Of a DNA stretch of 19,701 bases, positions 6,442 to 13,042 are shown piece after piece. The translations under genes were made by a program, and so were the position numbers. The stretch covers positions 1 to 19,701 of the forward strand of contig JAEWMZ010000078.1 in NCBI GenBank assembly GCA_023392995.1. Direction: 5' to 3'. Position 1 is the stretch's first letter; every line of letters starts with the position of its first letter. The notes beneath the pieces were generated by a model. The model was not told where the DNA came from, did no database searches, and saw nothing but the letters and a program-made list of their open reading frames with translations. This DNA is from Bacillota bacterium. GTDB taxonomy: Bacteria; Bacillota; Clostridia; Lachnospirales; Lachnospiraceae.

Positions 6442-8445
6442 ATGGATACGAAGCAGAGGATTGAAACATTACGAGAGCAGCTAAAATACCATAATGACAA
6501 ATATTATAATCAGGATGATCCGGAGATTACTGATTACGAATATGATCAGCTATCCCTTCAATTGCGAAAGCTGGAACAGGAGCACCCGGAATACGCCAGT
6601 GCGGATTCACCTACCCAGAAGGTGGGAGGAACAGCCAAGAGAGAAGCGGGCATATTAGTAAAGCATAATGTTCCAATGTTAAGCTTGCAGGATGTATTTG
6701 ATAAAGAAGAGGTGTTCAGTTTTGTTCAGAGGATAAAAAAGGAACGCCCCGATACCGTATTCATCGTAGAGAAAAAAATCGACGGACTTTCCATATCTCT
6801 AAGGTATACGGATGGGCTGTTGACCCTGGGTGTAACCCGCGGCGATGGAATTAATCAAGGTGAAGATGTTACCGAGAATGTTAAAATGATTCAAGACGTG
6901 GTTACAAAGTTAAAAGAGCCTGTTCCATATTTAGAGATTCGCGGTGAAGTCCATATGAAGAATGAGGATTTTGAAGCAGTTAATGAGCGCTTGGAAGCAG
7001 CGGGTAAAAAGCTGTTTGCAAATCCACGAAACTGTTCAGCAGGAACCTTGCGCCAACTGGATCCAGAGGTAGTAAAGGAACGTAAGCTATCCTTGTATGT
7101 CTTTAATGTGCAGGAAGCAAAAGGGATTACCTTCGGAGCTCATTCTGAAAGTCTGGAATGGCTAAAAAGCCAGGGGATTAAAGTAATCGAAGGGTATCAA
7201 AAATGCCATACTGCGGAGGAGGTTTGGGATGCCATTACTCAGATCGGGGAAGCCAGAGGAAGCTTGGCTTATGATATCGATGGTGCAGTAGTTAAGGTGG
7301 ATAGCCTTTCTGATAGAGAATATTTTGGAACCACCTCAAAGGTTCCAAAATGGGCGATTGCTTATAAATACCCGCCCGAGGAAAAGGAAACTGTGGTAAA
7401 GGAGATTCGCCTGTCTGTTGGAAGAACCGGACGTATTACACCAACTGCAATTTTTGAACCGATTCGCTTGTGCGGAACAAATGTTGAGAGAGCAACTCTC
7501 CACAATCAGGATCGTATCAATGAATTAGATGTAAGAATCGGAGATACCATTGTGGTGCGCAAGGCAGGAGAGATTATACCGGAGGTATTATCGGTGGTAA
7601 CCGCAAAGCGGCCGGAAAATACAGTTCCCTTTGTCATATCTGCTACCTGTCCAAGTTGTGGAGCTCCAACGACAAGAGATGAGAATACCGCGGACACAAA
7701 ATGCACCAATATCAATTGTCCAGCTCAATTGAGTCAGCATATTACAAACTTTGTCGGTCGCAATGCCATGGATATTAAGGGCTTTGGGGATGCATATGTC
7801 GAAGTGCTGATAAAAGAAGGATATTTAAAGGACATTGCGGATATCTATTATTTGAAGGACTATAGAGATGAGTTAATCGAAAAAGGGTTAATCGGGAAAG
7901 AAAAGAATACGGATAAGCTATTAAAGGCAATTGAAGATAGCAAAAATAATGATATCGACAGGTTGATTACCGGATTAGGAATAAAGAACATTGGAAGACA
8001 GGCTGGCGCAGAGCTAAAGAAATATTTTAAATCCTTGCATGATTTGGCCAATGCTTCTTATGAAGAACTGATCAGCATCAATGATGTGGGCGGTATTAGT
8101 GCCAATGCAATTGTAGAGTTCTTTTCCTTAAAGGAAAATCAGTTGATTCTATCTCGTCTGGAGCAGGCCGGTATGAACTTTGAAAGCAGGGAAGCCGCTA
8201 CTGAAACAGACCAGCGCTTTGCCGGTATGACCTTTGTTATTACAGGAACACTACCTACCATGGGCAGAAGTGAGATGGAAGAGCTGATAAAGAACTATGG
8301 AGGCAAAGCCTCTGGCAGTGTATCTAAGAAAACCAGCTATGTCGTAGCAGGTGAGAACGCAGGCAGCAAGCTGACGAAGGCTCAGGAGCTTGGGGTTCCG
8401 GTGGTTACGGAGGAAGAGATGATTGAGATGGTAAGGAATAGCTGA
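6442..8445 (+). CDS. ligA: NAD-dependent DNA ligase LigA
   Basis: A 667-residue enzyme that seals nicks in DNA using NAD+; essential for replication and repair. All domains are present and full length: domain Ia (YHNDKYYNQDDPEITDYEYD), the adenylation domain with K112-I-D-G (Lys112 takes the AMP) and T-R-G-D-G, the OB fold, a four-Cys zinc site at C403, C406, C421 and C426, helix-hairpin-helix repeats (ITGLGIKNIGRQAG, INDVGGISANAI), and a C-terminal BRCT domain from about residue 593 (FAGMTFVITGTLP). ATG 6442 has AAGGAAGG 11 bases upstream. It lies 68 bp after rluF on the same strand and is probably cotranscribed with it. No T-rich terminator is evident immediately downstream. Confidence 0.98.
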   Translation: MDTKQRIETLREQLKYHNDKYYNQDDPEITDYEYDQLSLQLRKLEQEHPEYASADSPTQKVGGTAKREAGILVKHNVPMLSLQDVFDKEEVFSFVQRIKKERPDTVFIVEKKIDGLSISLRYTDGLLTLGVTRGDGINQGEDVTENVKMIQDVVTKLKEPVPYLEIRGEVHMKNEDFEAVNERLEAAGKKLFANPRNCSAGTLRQLDPEVVKERKLSLYVFNVQEAKGITFGAHSESLEWLKSQGIKVIEGYQKCHTAEEVWDAITQIGEARGSLAYDIDGAVVKVDSLSDREYFGTTSKVPKWAIAYKYPPEEKETVVKEIRLSVGRTGRITPTAIFEPIRLCGTNVERATLHNQDRINELDVRIGDTIVVRKAGEIIPEVLSVVTAKRPENTVPFVISATCPSCGAPTTRDENTADTKCTNINCPAQLSQHITNFVGRNAMDIKGFGDAYVEVLIKEGYLKDIADIYYLKDYRDELIEKGLIGKEKNTDKLLKAIEDSKNNDIDRLITGLGIKNIGRQAGAELKKYFKSLHDLANASYEELISINDVGGISANAIVEFFSLKENQLILSRLEQAGMNFESREAATETDQRFAGMTFVITGTLPTMGRSEMEELIKNYGGKASGSVSKKTSYVVAGENAGSKLTKAQELGVPVVTEEEMIEMVRNS

Positions 8446-8493
8446 GTTAGGTTTTGTGGCTTTGAAATGGATTTATAAGAATATGAATATTTA

Positions 8494-8522
8494 TTGATTT
8501 ATATGAAAAAACATGCTATGAT
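8494..8522 (+). promoter_or_regulatory. Predicted metA promoter
   Basis: TTGATT (8494-8499), 17-nt spacer, TATGAT (8517-8522). Transcription would begin near 8529, just ahead of a 20-bp hairpin, giving metA a leader of roughly 235 nt. Confidence 0.6.
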
Positions 8523-8542
8523 AATCAATAATTAAAAATAAG

Positions 8543-8588
8543 ATGGGTTGGAGTAACAAGACGGGTAAGTCTTGTTACTCCAACCCAT
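8543..8588. other. Perfect 20-bp hairpin at the start of the metA leader
   Basis: Arms 8543-8562 and 8569-8588 are exact reverse complements with a 6-nt loop (GGGTAA). On the plus strand no T-tract follows; on the minus strand CTTATTTTTAATT follows, so it is a better minus-strand terminator although no minus-strand gene ends here. I found no S-box or T-box motif in the remaining leader (8589-8765). Confidence 0.8.
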
Positions 8589-8765
8589 AATCTAAATTGT
8601 AAGATTTATCTGGTATTAGGATGATAAGATTTCTGTAATCGTCAAGGTGTTTACATGGTAGATAATTTAGTAGATGCCTGTAATACTGGACGAAATAAGG
8701 AACTATATGTACGAGAACATTTTTCGTAACTGTAATAGAAATAATAAAGAAGATGGTGATAAAGA

Positions 8766-9671
8766 ATGCCGATTAAAATTCAGAGTGATTTACCTGCAAA
8801 AAAGATTCTTGAAGATGAAAATATTTTCATAATGGATGAAACCAGGGCGATGCACCAGGATATTCGTCCGCTTAAGATTGCAATCTTAAACCTGATGCCT
8901 GTGAAAGAGGATACAGAGGTTCAGCTGCTGCGCAGCCTATCAAACACACCGCTGCAAGTGGATGTAACATTTCTAACCACAGAGAGCTACGTGGGTACAC
9001 ATACCCCTACCAGCCATCTGGATCAGTTTTATCAAACTTTCGATGAGATTAAGAATCGCCGCTTTGACGGTTTGATTATTACAGGAGCTCCGGTGGAGCA
9101 AATGGATTTCGAAGAGGTTACATATTGGGGAGAACTCGCTAAAATTATGGAGTGGTCCAAAAAGAATGTAACTTCAACCCTGCATATCTGCTGGGGGGCT
9201 CAGGCTGGGTTATTTTATCACTATGGTATTAAAAAGACAGGTCTTGATAGTAAGATGTTTGGTATCTTCGAGCATAGGGTGCTGGAAAGAAAGGTTCCCT
9301 TTGTCAGAGGCTTTGATGATGTATTTTATGCACCGCATTCCAGACATACAACAGTCTCCAGGGAAGATATCCTAAAGTGTGAGGATCTGACCATACTTGC
9401 GGAGTCAGATGAGGCAGGTGTATTTATTGTAATCGCAAAGGACGGTAAGCAGATCTTTGTTACCGGGCATCCGGAGTATGACCGTATTTCTCTTGATAAA
9501 GAGTATAAGAGGGATATTGGAAAAGGGCTTGAGATTGATTTGCCGAAGAATTATTATCCGGATGATCAGCCGGGATACCGGCCGAATCTTGTATGGAGAG
9601 CCCATGCGAATGCGATGTATACGAATTGGCTGAATTATTATGTATATCAGGTAACACCGTATGAATTGTAG
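8766..9671 (+). CDS. metA: Homoserine O-acetyltransferase (MetA family)
   Basis: A 301-residue MetA-family enzyme that acylates the hydroxyl of L-homoserine in the first committed step of methionine synthesis. The catalytic Cys142 sits in H-I-C-W-G-A-Q-A-G, and His235 and Glu237 in T-G-H-P-E-Y-D. The family is often annotated as homoserine O-succinyltransferase. Residue 111, however, is Glu (G-A-P-V-E111-Q), and published work on MetA specificity ties Glu111 to acetyl-CoA use and Gly111 to succinyl-CoA use. I therefore call it an acetyltransferase. The ATG at 8766 has GGTGAT at 8755-8760, which can pair with the extended anti-Shine-Dalgarno. It is monocistronic, with its own promoter and a long structured leader. 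No partner methionine genes are adjacent. Confidence 0.93.
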   Translation: MPIKIQSDLPAKKILEDENIFIMDETRAMHQDIRPLKIAILNLMPVKEDTEVQLLRSLSNTPLQVDVTFLTTESYVGTHTPTSHLDQFYQTFDEIKNRRFDGLIITGAPVEQMDFEEVTYWGELAKIMEWSKKNVTSTLHICWGAQAGLFYHYGIKKTGLDSKMFGIFEHRVLERKVPFVRGFDDVFYAPHSRHTTVSREDILKCEDLTILAESDEAGVFIVIAKDGKQIFVTGHPEYDRISLDKEYKRDIGKGLEIDLPKNYYPDDQPGYRPNLVWRAHANAMYTNWLNYYVYQVTPYEL

Positions 9672-10155
9672 AAAAGGACTTGGAAATGCTAGATTTTAGG
9701 CGGTTTGCAGCGATTTGGAAGTGTTTTTTCTTATCGTAAAATATCGTATGTTTTAGGGCAAAATTGGTGTCAAAAGGTGTCAAAATTGGAATCAAAAACG
9801 GCGAAAAAGGTGTCAAATCTGGGTGGTGTCACTTGGGTTAAGAATGAGCTTGGTGGTGTCGGTATTTTGGGTGCTAATTGGGTTTGTTATGACAAATGTT
9901 GTCAGGTGTTTTGACTGTAATATGTAAAAAATTAAATGAATTGTAACGATGAAAATGATTGTAGAAGATAATCTGTAATATAGGAATCGGTACATGGAAT
10001 GTATGTGAAAGCAGTATGTTTTGAAGTTGTCTGTGAAGATGACTTTGGCATGCTGTTTTTTTGTTTTTGTTATGTTTTTCTTTTTATCTGTACATGAAGG
10101 ATTGTAATTTAAATCGTGTAATTTGATTTAGTTGTCATGAGAAAGGGTGATTATA
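9672..10155. other. Intergenic region after metA, with clustered GGTGTC motifs
   Basis: No convincing gene. GGTGTCA occurs at 9766, 9776, 9809 and 9825 and GGTGTCG at 9854, all on the plus strand. A 69-codon frame at 9705-9914 crosses the cluster, but it lacks a ribosome binding site and looks spurious. A terminator-like structure is listed separately at 10008-10070. Confidence 0.5.
10008..10070 (+). terminator. Intrinsic terminator
   Basis: An outer stem pairs 10008-10018 with 10049-10059 (including G-U pairs), and an inner stem AAGTTGTC/GATGACTT has two wobbles. A long T-rich stretch (10056 onward: seven T, G, five T) follows. It lies about 340 bp after metA. Confidence 0.55.
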
Positions 10156-10398
10156 ATGAATGGAATATTTGCAAGGTATAATGAACAGAAAAATTGTATT
10201 GATGTGACGGTATATGATGCAGGATATATATTACGGATAGATTGTGGGAAGTGGGAAGATGGAATTAAGACAACTATGAATTCGCATGGTAGAATGGATG
10301 CATTGGCAATTGCTGATCCATTGGAATATGTAAGATTGGCACTGGATGAGGAAATGCAGGTGTGGGTGGATGCTATGGATGATGATAGTGTTTGGTAG
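10156..10398 (+). CDS. Small acidic protein, DUF6061-like
   Basis: An 80-residue protein starting MNGIFARYNEQKNCIDVTVY. The layout is Y-N near residue 8, a beta hairpin I-D-V-T-V-x-D ending in I-D-C, then acidic and helical segments with D-P-L-E-Y-V-R-L-A-L. It resembles the DUF6061 family of small clostridial proteins, often seen in accessory regions (recalled from knowledge, not searched). ATG 10156 is preferred over GTG 10147 because AAAGGGTGAT (10142-10151) is correctly placed for it and overlaps the GTG. Function unknown. It stands alone, followed by a repeat array, and marks the left part of what looks like an accessory island. Confidence 0.6.
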   Translation: MNGIFARYNEQKNCIDVTVYDAGYILRIDCGKWEDGIKTTMNSHGRMDALAIADPLEYVRLALDEEMQVWVDAMDDDSVW

Positions 10399-10437
10399 TT
10401 AGAAGCTTATAAAATTGATATTGTATTAGAATGTTCC

Positions 10438-10675
10438 CATGGAATTTCCATGGAGAAACGAACTTTTGATGGGGAATTTCCAATGAAAAAATTAAATCCA
10501 TGGGGAATTTTCGAGGAGATAAAAATTTAGGCTTTGAGTGTACATTTTACCAAATTTTTTCCATGGGGAAAATCCATAGGAAAATGCACTTTCCATGGGG
10601 TATTTCCAATGAGAAATGTTAATTCATGGGGAAGTTCCATGGGGAAAATAAATTATCAGGGGTTTTAGGGGAGTT
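10438..10675. repeat. Degenerate ~31-bp tandem array built on CATGGGGAATTTCC
   Basis: Unit starts are at 10438, 10468, 10499, 10562, 10594 and 10625, with a worn copy near 10657. Spacings are 30, 31, 63 (one unit skipped), 32, 31 and 32. The core CATGGGGAATTTCC is an imperfect palindrome and an A-rich segment (GAAAA) follows it. The skipped slot near 10530 instead contains TGAGTGTAC (10535-10543), which resembles the second array at 10979. Confidence 0.75.
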
Positions 10676-10779
10676 AACTCCACTAGCAGGTGGCAAAAAG
10701 CCAGAGATGGCGTAGTTGTGTATCCTGCCATGTCGGTGGGGAGTGTATTGTTTGCAAGATAAAGAGACATGGATAAAAA

Positions 10780-10902
10780 ATGACGAACACAAAGATAATA
10801 AAAGTGAATATTGGAAATGTATTAGGCAATGAGATGAGTGTTGTTATTGGAGCTGATTTTGCAGTTAGTAATAAGCTAATTCCTAGGGGGGGCGACTGCT
10901 AG
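10780..10902 (+). CDS. Small ORF, 40 residues, unknown
   Basis: ATG at 10780 and TAG at 10900-10902 give MTNTKIIKVNIGNVLGNEMS and a second half ending L-I-P-R-G-G-D-C. The sequence looks protein-like (a strand, then a helix, with no low complexity) rather than random. It may be a small protein or the surviving N-terminus of a longer one. No strong Shine-Dalgarno is visible. It ends directly before two hairpins that resemble a transfer-origin region. Family not recognised. Confidence 0.3.
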   Translation: MTNTKIIKVNIGNVLGNEMSVVIGADFAVSNKLIPRGGDC

Positions 10903-10906
10903 ATAC

Positions 10907-10959
10907 GCATCAGAGACGTCTCAGGCTCTGACGCAACTAGTTAGGGGAAAATCCCCTAA
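10907..10959. other. Two adjacent hairpins, candidate transfer or replication origin
   Basis: Hairpin 1: 10907-10915 pairs with 10926-10934 (8 of 9; TCAGAG/CTCTGA core), enclosing GAGACGTCTC, a 10-bp palindrome. Hairpin 2: TTAGGGGA/TCCCCTAA (10941-10948 with 10952-10959) with a 3-nt loop. No T-tract follows either. The pair sits 20 bp upstream of an iteron-like array. This layout recalls oriT or ori regions of mobilizable plasmids, but no relaxase or Rep gene is in the window. Confidence 0.4.
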
Positions 10960-10978
10960 AACCCTTGAAATATGAAAG

Positions 10979-11191
10979 TGAGTGCACTTTTTACTATCAC
11001 TTTTGCGTTGTGAGTGTACAAAATGCTATCATAGGGAAAAATTGAGTGCATAAAATGCTATCACTTTATTAAAGGAATTATACTGGTTTGGATTAGATAG
11101 TTGAAGTGAGTGCACTTTTTACTATCACTTTTGGATTGTGAGTGCACAATTTGCTATCATAGGACGATTTTGATGGCATTTTATGCTATTA
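10979..11191 (+). repeat. Six iteron-like 21-bp units on an exact 32-bp grid
   Basis: Units start at 10979, 11011, 11043, 11107, 11139 and 11171; the grid slot at 11075 has no recognisable unit. Consensus is TGAGTGCAC, five variable A/T-rich bases, then (A/G)CTATCA. The 1st and 4th units are identical, and the last is the most diverged. The pairs 10979-11042 and 11107-11170 are near-copies of a 64-bp higher-order unit, including their 11-nt linkers (CTTTTGCGTTG versus CTTTTGGATTG). The 32-bp spacing is about three helical turns, placing all units on one DNA face. It lies 130-340 bp upstream of the Fic operon. Confidence 0.85.
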
Positions 11192-11234
11192 CATATTTTC
11201 TCAAATTATTTGGAAAAGTAGTAGTATTATAAAA

Positions 11235-11261
11235 ACTTGTACGGTATAATATTGTACAAGT
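11235..11261. promoter_or_regulatory. Dyad operator enclosing the -10 box of the Fic operon
   Basis: ACTTGTAC (11235-11242) and GTACAAGT (11254-11261) are perfect inverted repeats around an 11-nt centre containing TATAAT (11245-11250). No good -35 is visible at 16-18 nt. A protein bound here would block the promoter, so repression, possibly by a winged-helix product of the operon, is a reasonable inference. Confidence 0.65.
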
Positions 11262-11319
11262 GATAAAACAATGAAGTTTATTCATGCAAGTGCAAATTTG
11301 AGCACGCAGAGAGGTAAAT

Positions 11320-12321
11320 ATGAGCGAAAAAGGTTATGTTCCACCATATACAATAACAGATAAGACAGTAAATTTAATTTCTGCTATTACTGAAATAATA
11401 ACCAAAATCACGATAAATGATCATATGAGTAATAACCCAAGACTTAGAAGGGATAATCGTATCCGTACCATTCATGCCTCGTTAGCGATTGAAAATAATT
11501 CCTTATCTTTGGATCAGGTAACGGATATAATTAATGGAAAAAGAATTCTTGGAGCAGCAGACGAAATATGCGAGGTTAAGAATGCTTTTGAAGCATACAA
11601 TAGGCTGTTGGAAATGAATCCATATTCTATTAAAGACATGCTACTAGCACATAAAGTGTTGATGAATGAATTAACGAAAGAGGCAGGAACTTTTCGAAGT
11701 GGTGGTGTAGGAGTATTTGCTGGAGAACAATTAGTTCATATGGCTCCGCCGGCAAATCAAGTTCTACATTTGATTAAAGAATTGGTAGAGTGGGCAAAAA
11801 AAGCAGAAGTACATCCACTCATAAAAAGTTGTGTATTTCATTATGAGTTTGAATTTATTCATCCATTTGCAGATGGTAATGGCCGAATGGGACGTATGTG
11901 GCAGACACTGTTGCTGTATAAATGGAAATCACTGTTTGGATGGCTTCCGATAGAAACATTAATAAGGGAGAGGCAAGATGAGTATTACAAAGTGCTTGGC
12001 GAATGTGACCATAGTGCTGATTCTGGTAAATTCGTAGAGTTTCTACTAAAAACCATCTATGATGCATTATGTGAAGTTGCAGACACCGAACAAGTAGGAG
12101 AACAAGTAACCGAACAAGTTGAAAAACTATTAGAGGTTATTGGTGATAAAGAATATTCAACGAAAGAGCTTATGGAATTATTGGGGTTAAAGCATAGACC
12201 AACTTTTAGAGATAATTACTTGTTGCCAGCTTTAGAACATGGGATGATTGAAATGACGGTACCCAATAAACCCAAAAGTAGTAAGCAAAAATACCGAAAG
12301 GTAAAAAGATATAAATTATAA
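11320..12321 (+). CDS. Fic family protein (class II, probable AMPylator) with C-terminal winged helix
   Basis: A 333-residue protein with the complete Fic motif H181-P-F-A-D-G-N-G-R-M-G-R192, which transfers a nucleotide monophosphate (usually AMP) to a target hydroxyl; His181 is the catalytic base. Upstream, S54-L-A-I-E58-N59 fits the autoinhibitory (S/T)xxxE(G/N) helix on the N-terminal side, so this is a class II, self-inhibited Fic enzyme. Residues ~253-320 contain EQVGEQVTEQVEKLLEVIG and a winged-helix region (YSTKELMELLGLKHRPTFRD), typical of Fic proteins with a DNA-binding tail. ATG 11320 follows AGAGAGGT. It is the first gene of a three-gene operon, with a dyad over its -10 box and a phased repeat array further upstream. 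Target protein unknown. The active and inhibitory motifs look intact. Confidence 0.93.
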   Translation: MSEKGYVPPYTITDKTVNLISAITEIITKITINDHMSNNPRLRRDNRIRTIHASLAIENNSLSLDQVTDIINGKRILGAADEICEVKNAFEAYNRLLEMNPYSIKDMLLAHKVLMNELTKEAGTFRSGGVGVFAGEQLVHMAPPANQVLHLIKELVEWAKKAEVHPLIKSCVFHYEFEFIHPFADGNGRMGRMWQTLLLYKWKSLFGWLPIETLIRERQDEYYKVLGECDHSADSGKFVEFLLKTIYDALCEVADTEQVGEQVTEQVEKLLEVIGDKEYSTKELMELLGLKHRPTFRDNYLLPALEHGMIEMTVPNKPKSSKQKYRKVKRYKL

Positions 12322-12337
12322 GAGAAGGAGAATACAA

Positions 12338-13027
12338 ATGGCAGACAATTTTAAGTTACCAGGCTCTTCATACGAAGAACTAACAAAAATTATTAAAGCA
12401 TATGCTTCAGGGAAGGAAGGACAGCCGCAAACACTGGATGCAATTGCACAATCTACGGGGATGGACAGGACTGTAGTTAGTAGAAATAATGGGTTTTTGA
12501 TGCAAATGGAGCTTTTATCAGAGGGGAATAAGAAGACCCCTACTTTAGAATGTTTTTCTTTAGGACGAGCATATTCTCTTAGAATACAGGAAGAAGTTGA
12601 AAGAACATGGAAAAGTTTGATTGAGGACAATGAGTTTTTGACACGTATGATTTCTGCAATAAAAATAAGAAATGGCATGGATAGAACAGCTTTAATTAAT
12701 CATATATTATATTCAGCGGGTTCTACCACTGGTTCTGCTAAAGTTGGAGCCAATACGATTATTGAAATATTTAAGGCCGCAAATCTGGTAACAGAAGAAG
12801 ATGGTAAAATTAAAACTGTTACAGAAACAACTATCAACGAAAAGCCCAAGTCAGAGGGGCAAATTTTAGATGAAGAAAAGGCACAAGTGCCAGTATTAAG
12901 TACAACAAAGCATATTTCTAGTACAGGTAGCATTGTTAATATTAATATAAATATAGATGCAAGCGTTAATGAAATCGAAGAATTAAGTGAAAAGATAAAA
13001 TTGCTTCTTGAATCAATTAATGAATAG
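12338..13027 (+). CDS. Winged-helix protein, DUF5343-like
   Basis: A 229-residue protein that begins 16 bp after the Fic gene with a strong ribosome binding site (AGAAGGAG). Residues ~5-65 look like a winged helix (FKLPGSSYEELTKIIKAYAS, then TLDAIAQSTGMDRTVVSRNN). Residues ~90-155 look like a second one (LIEDNEFLTRMISAIKIRNG to ANTIIEIFKAANLV). The C-terminus IVNININIDASVNEIEELSE followed by K-I-K-L-L-L-E-S-I is a beta strand plus helix, which resembles the tail of DUF5343 proteins. That family is found in defence-type neighbourhoods as I recall it. It is probably a DNA-binding or adaptor component. It could also be the operon's repressor. No catalytic motif is visible. Confidence 0.6.
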   Translation: MADNFKLPGSSYEELTKIIKAYASGKEGQPQTLDAIAQSTGMDRTVVSRNNGFLMQMELLSEGNKKTPTLECFSLGRAYSLRIQEEVERTWKSLIEDNEFLTRMISAIKIRNGMDRTALINHILYSAGSTTGSAKVGANTIIEIFKAANLVTEEDGKIKTVTETTINEKPKSEGQILDEEKAQVPVLSTTKHISSTGSIVNININIDASVNEIEELSEKIKLLLESINE

Positions 13028-13042
13028 GAAGCAGGTGATTGT

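Noticed and set aside
8589..8765. SAM (S-box) or T-box riboswitch in the metA leader
   Set aside because: I could not find the conserved S-box core or the T-box sequence with an antiterminator, and no terminator stem with T-tract precedes metA.
9705..9914. 69-codon plus-strand frame downstream of metA
   Set aside because: No ribosome binding site, and its composition follows the GGTGTC repeats.
10438..11191. CRISPR array, suggested by ~31-32 bp periodic repeats
   Set aside because: Only 11 nt separate the 21-bp units, the linkers themselves are repeated, units are degenerate, and no cas gene is present. CRISPR spacers are normally ~28-40 nt and unique.
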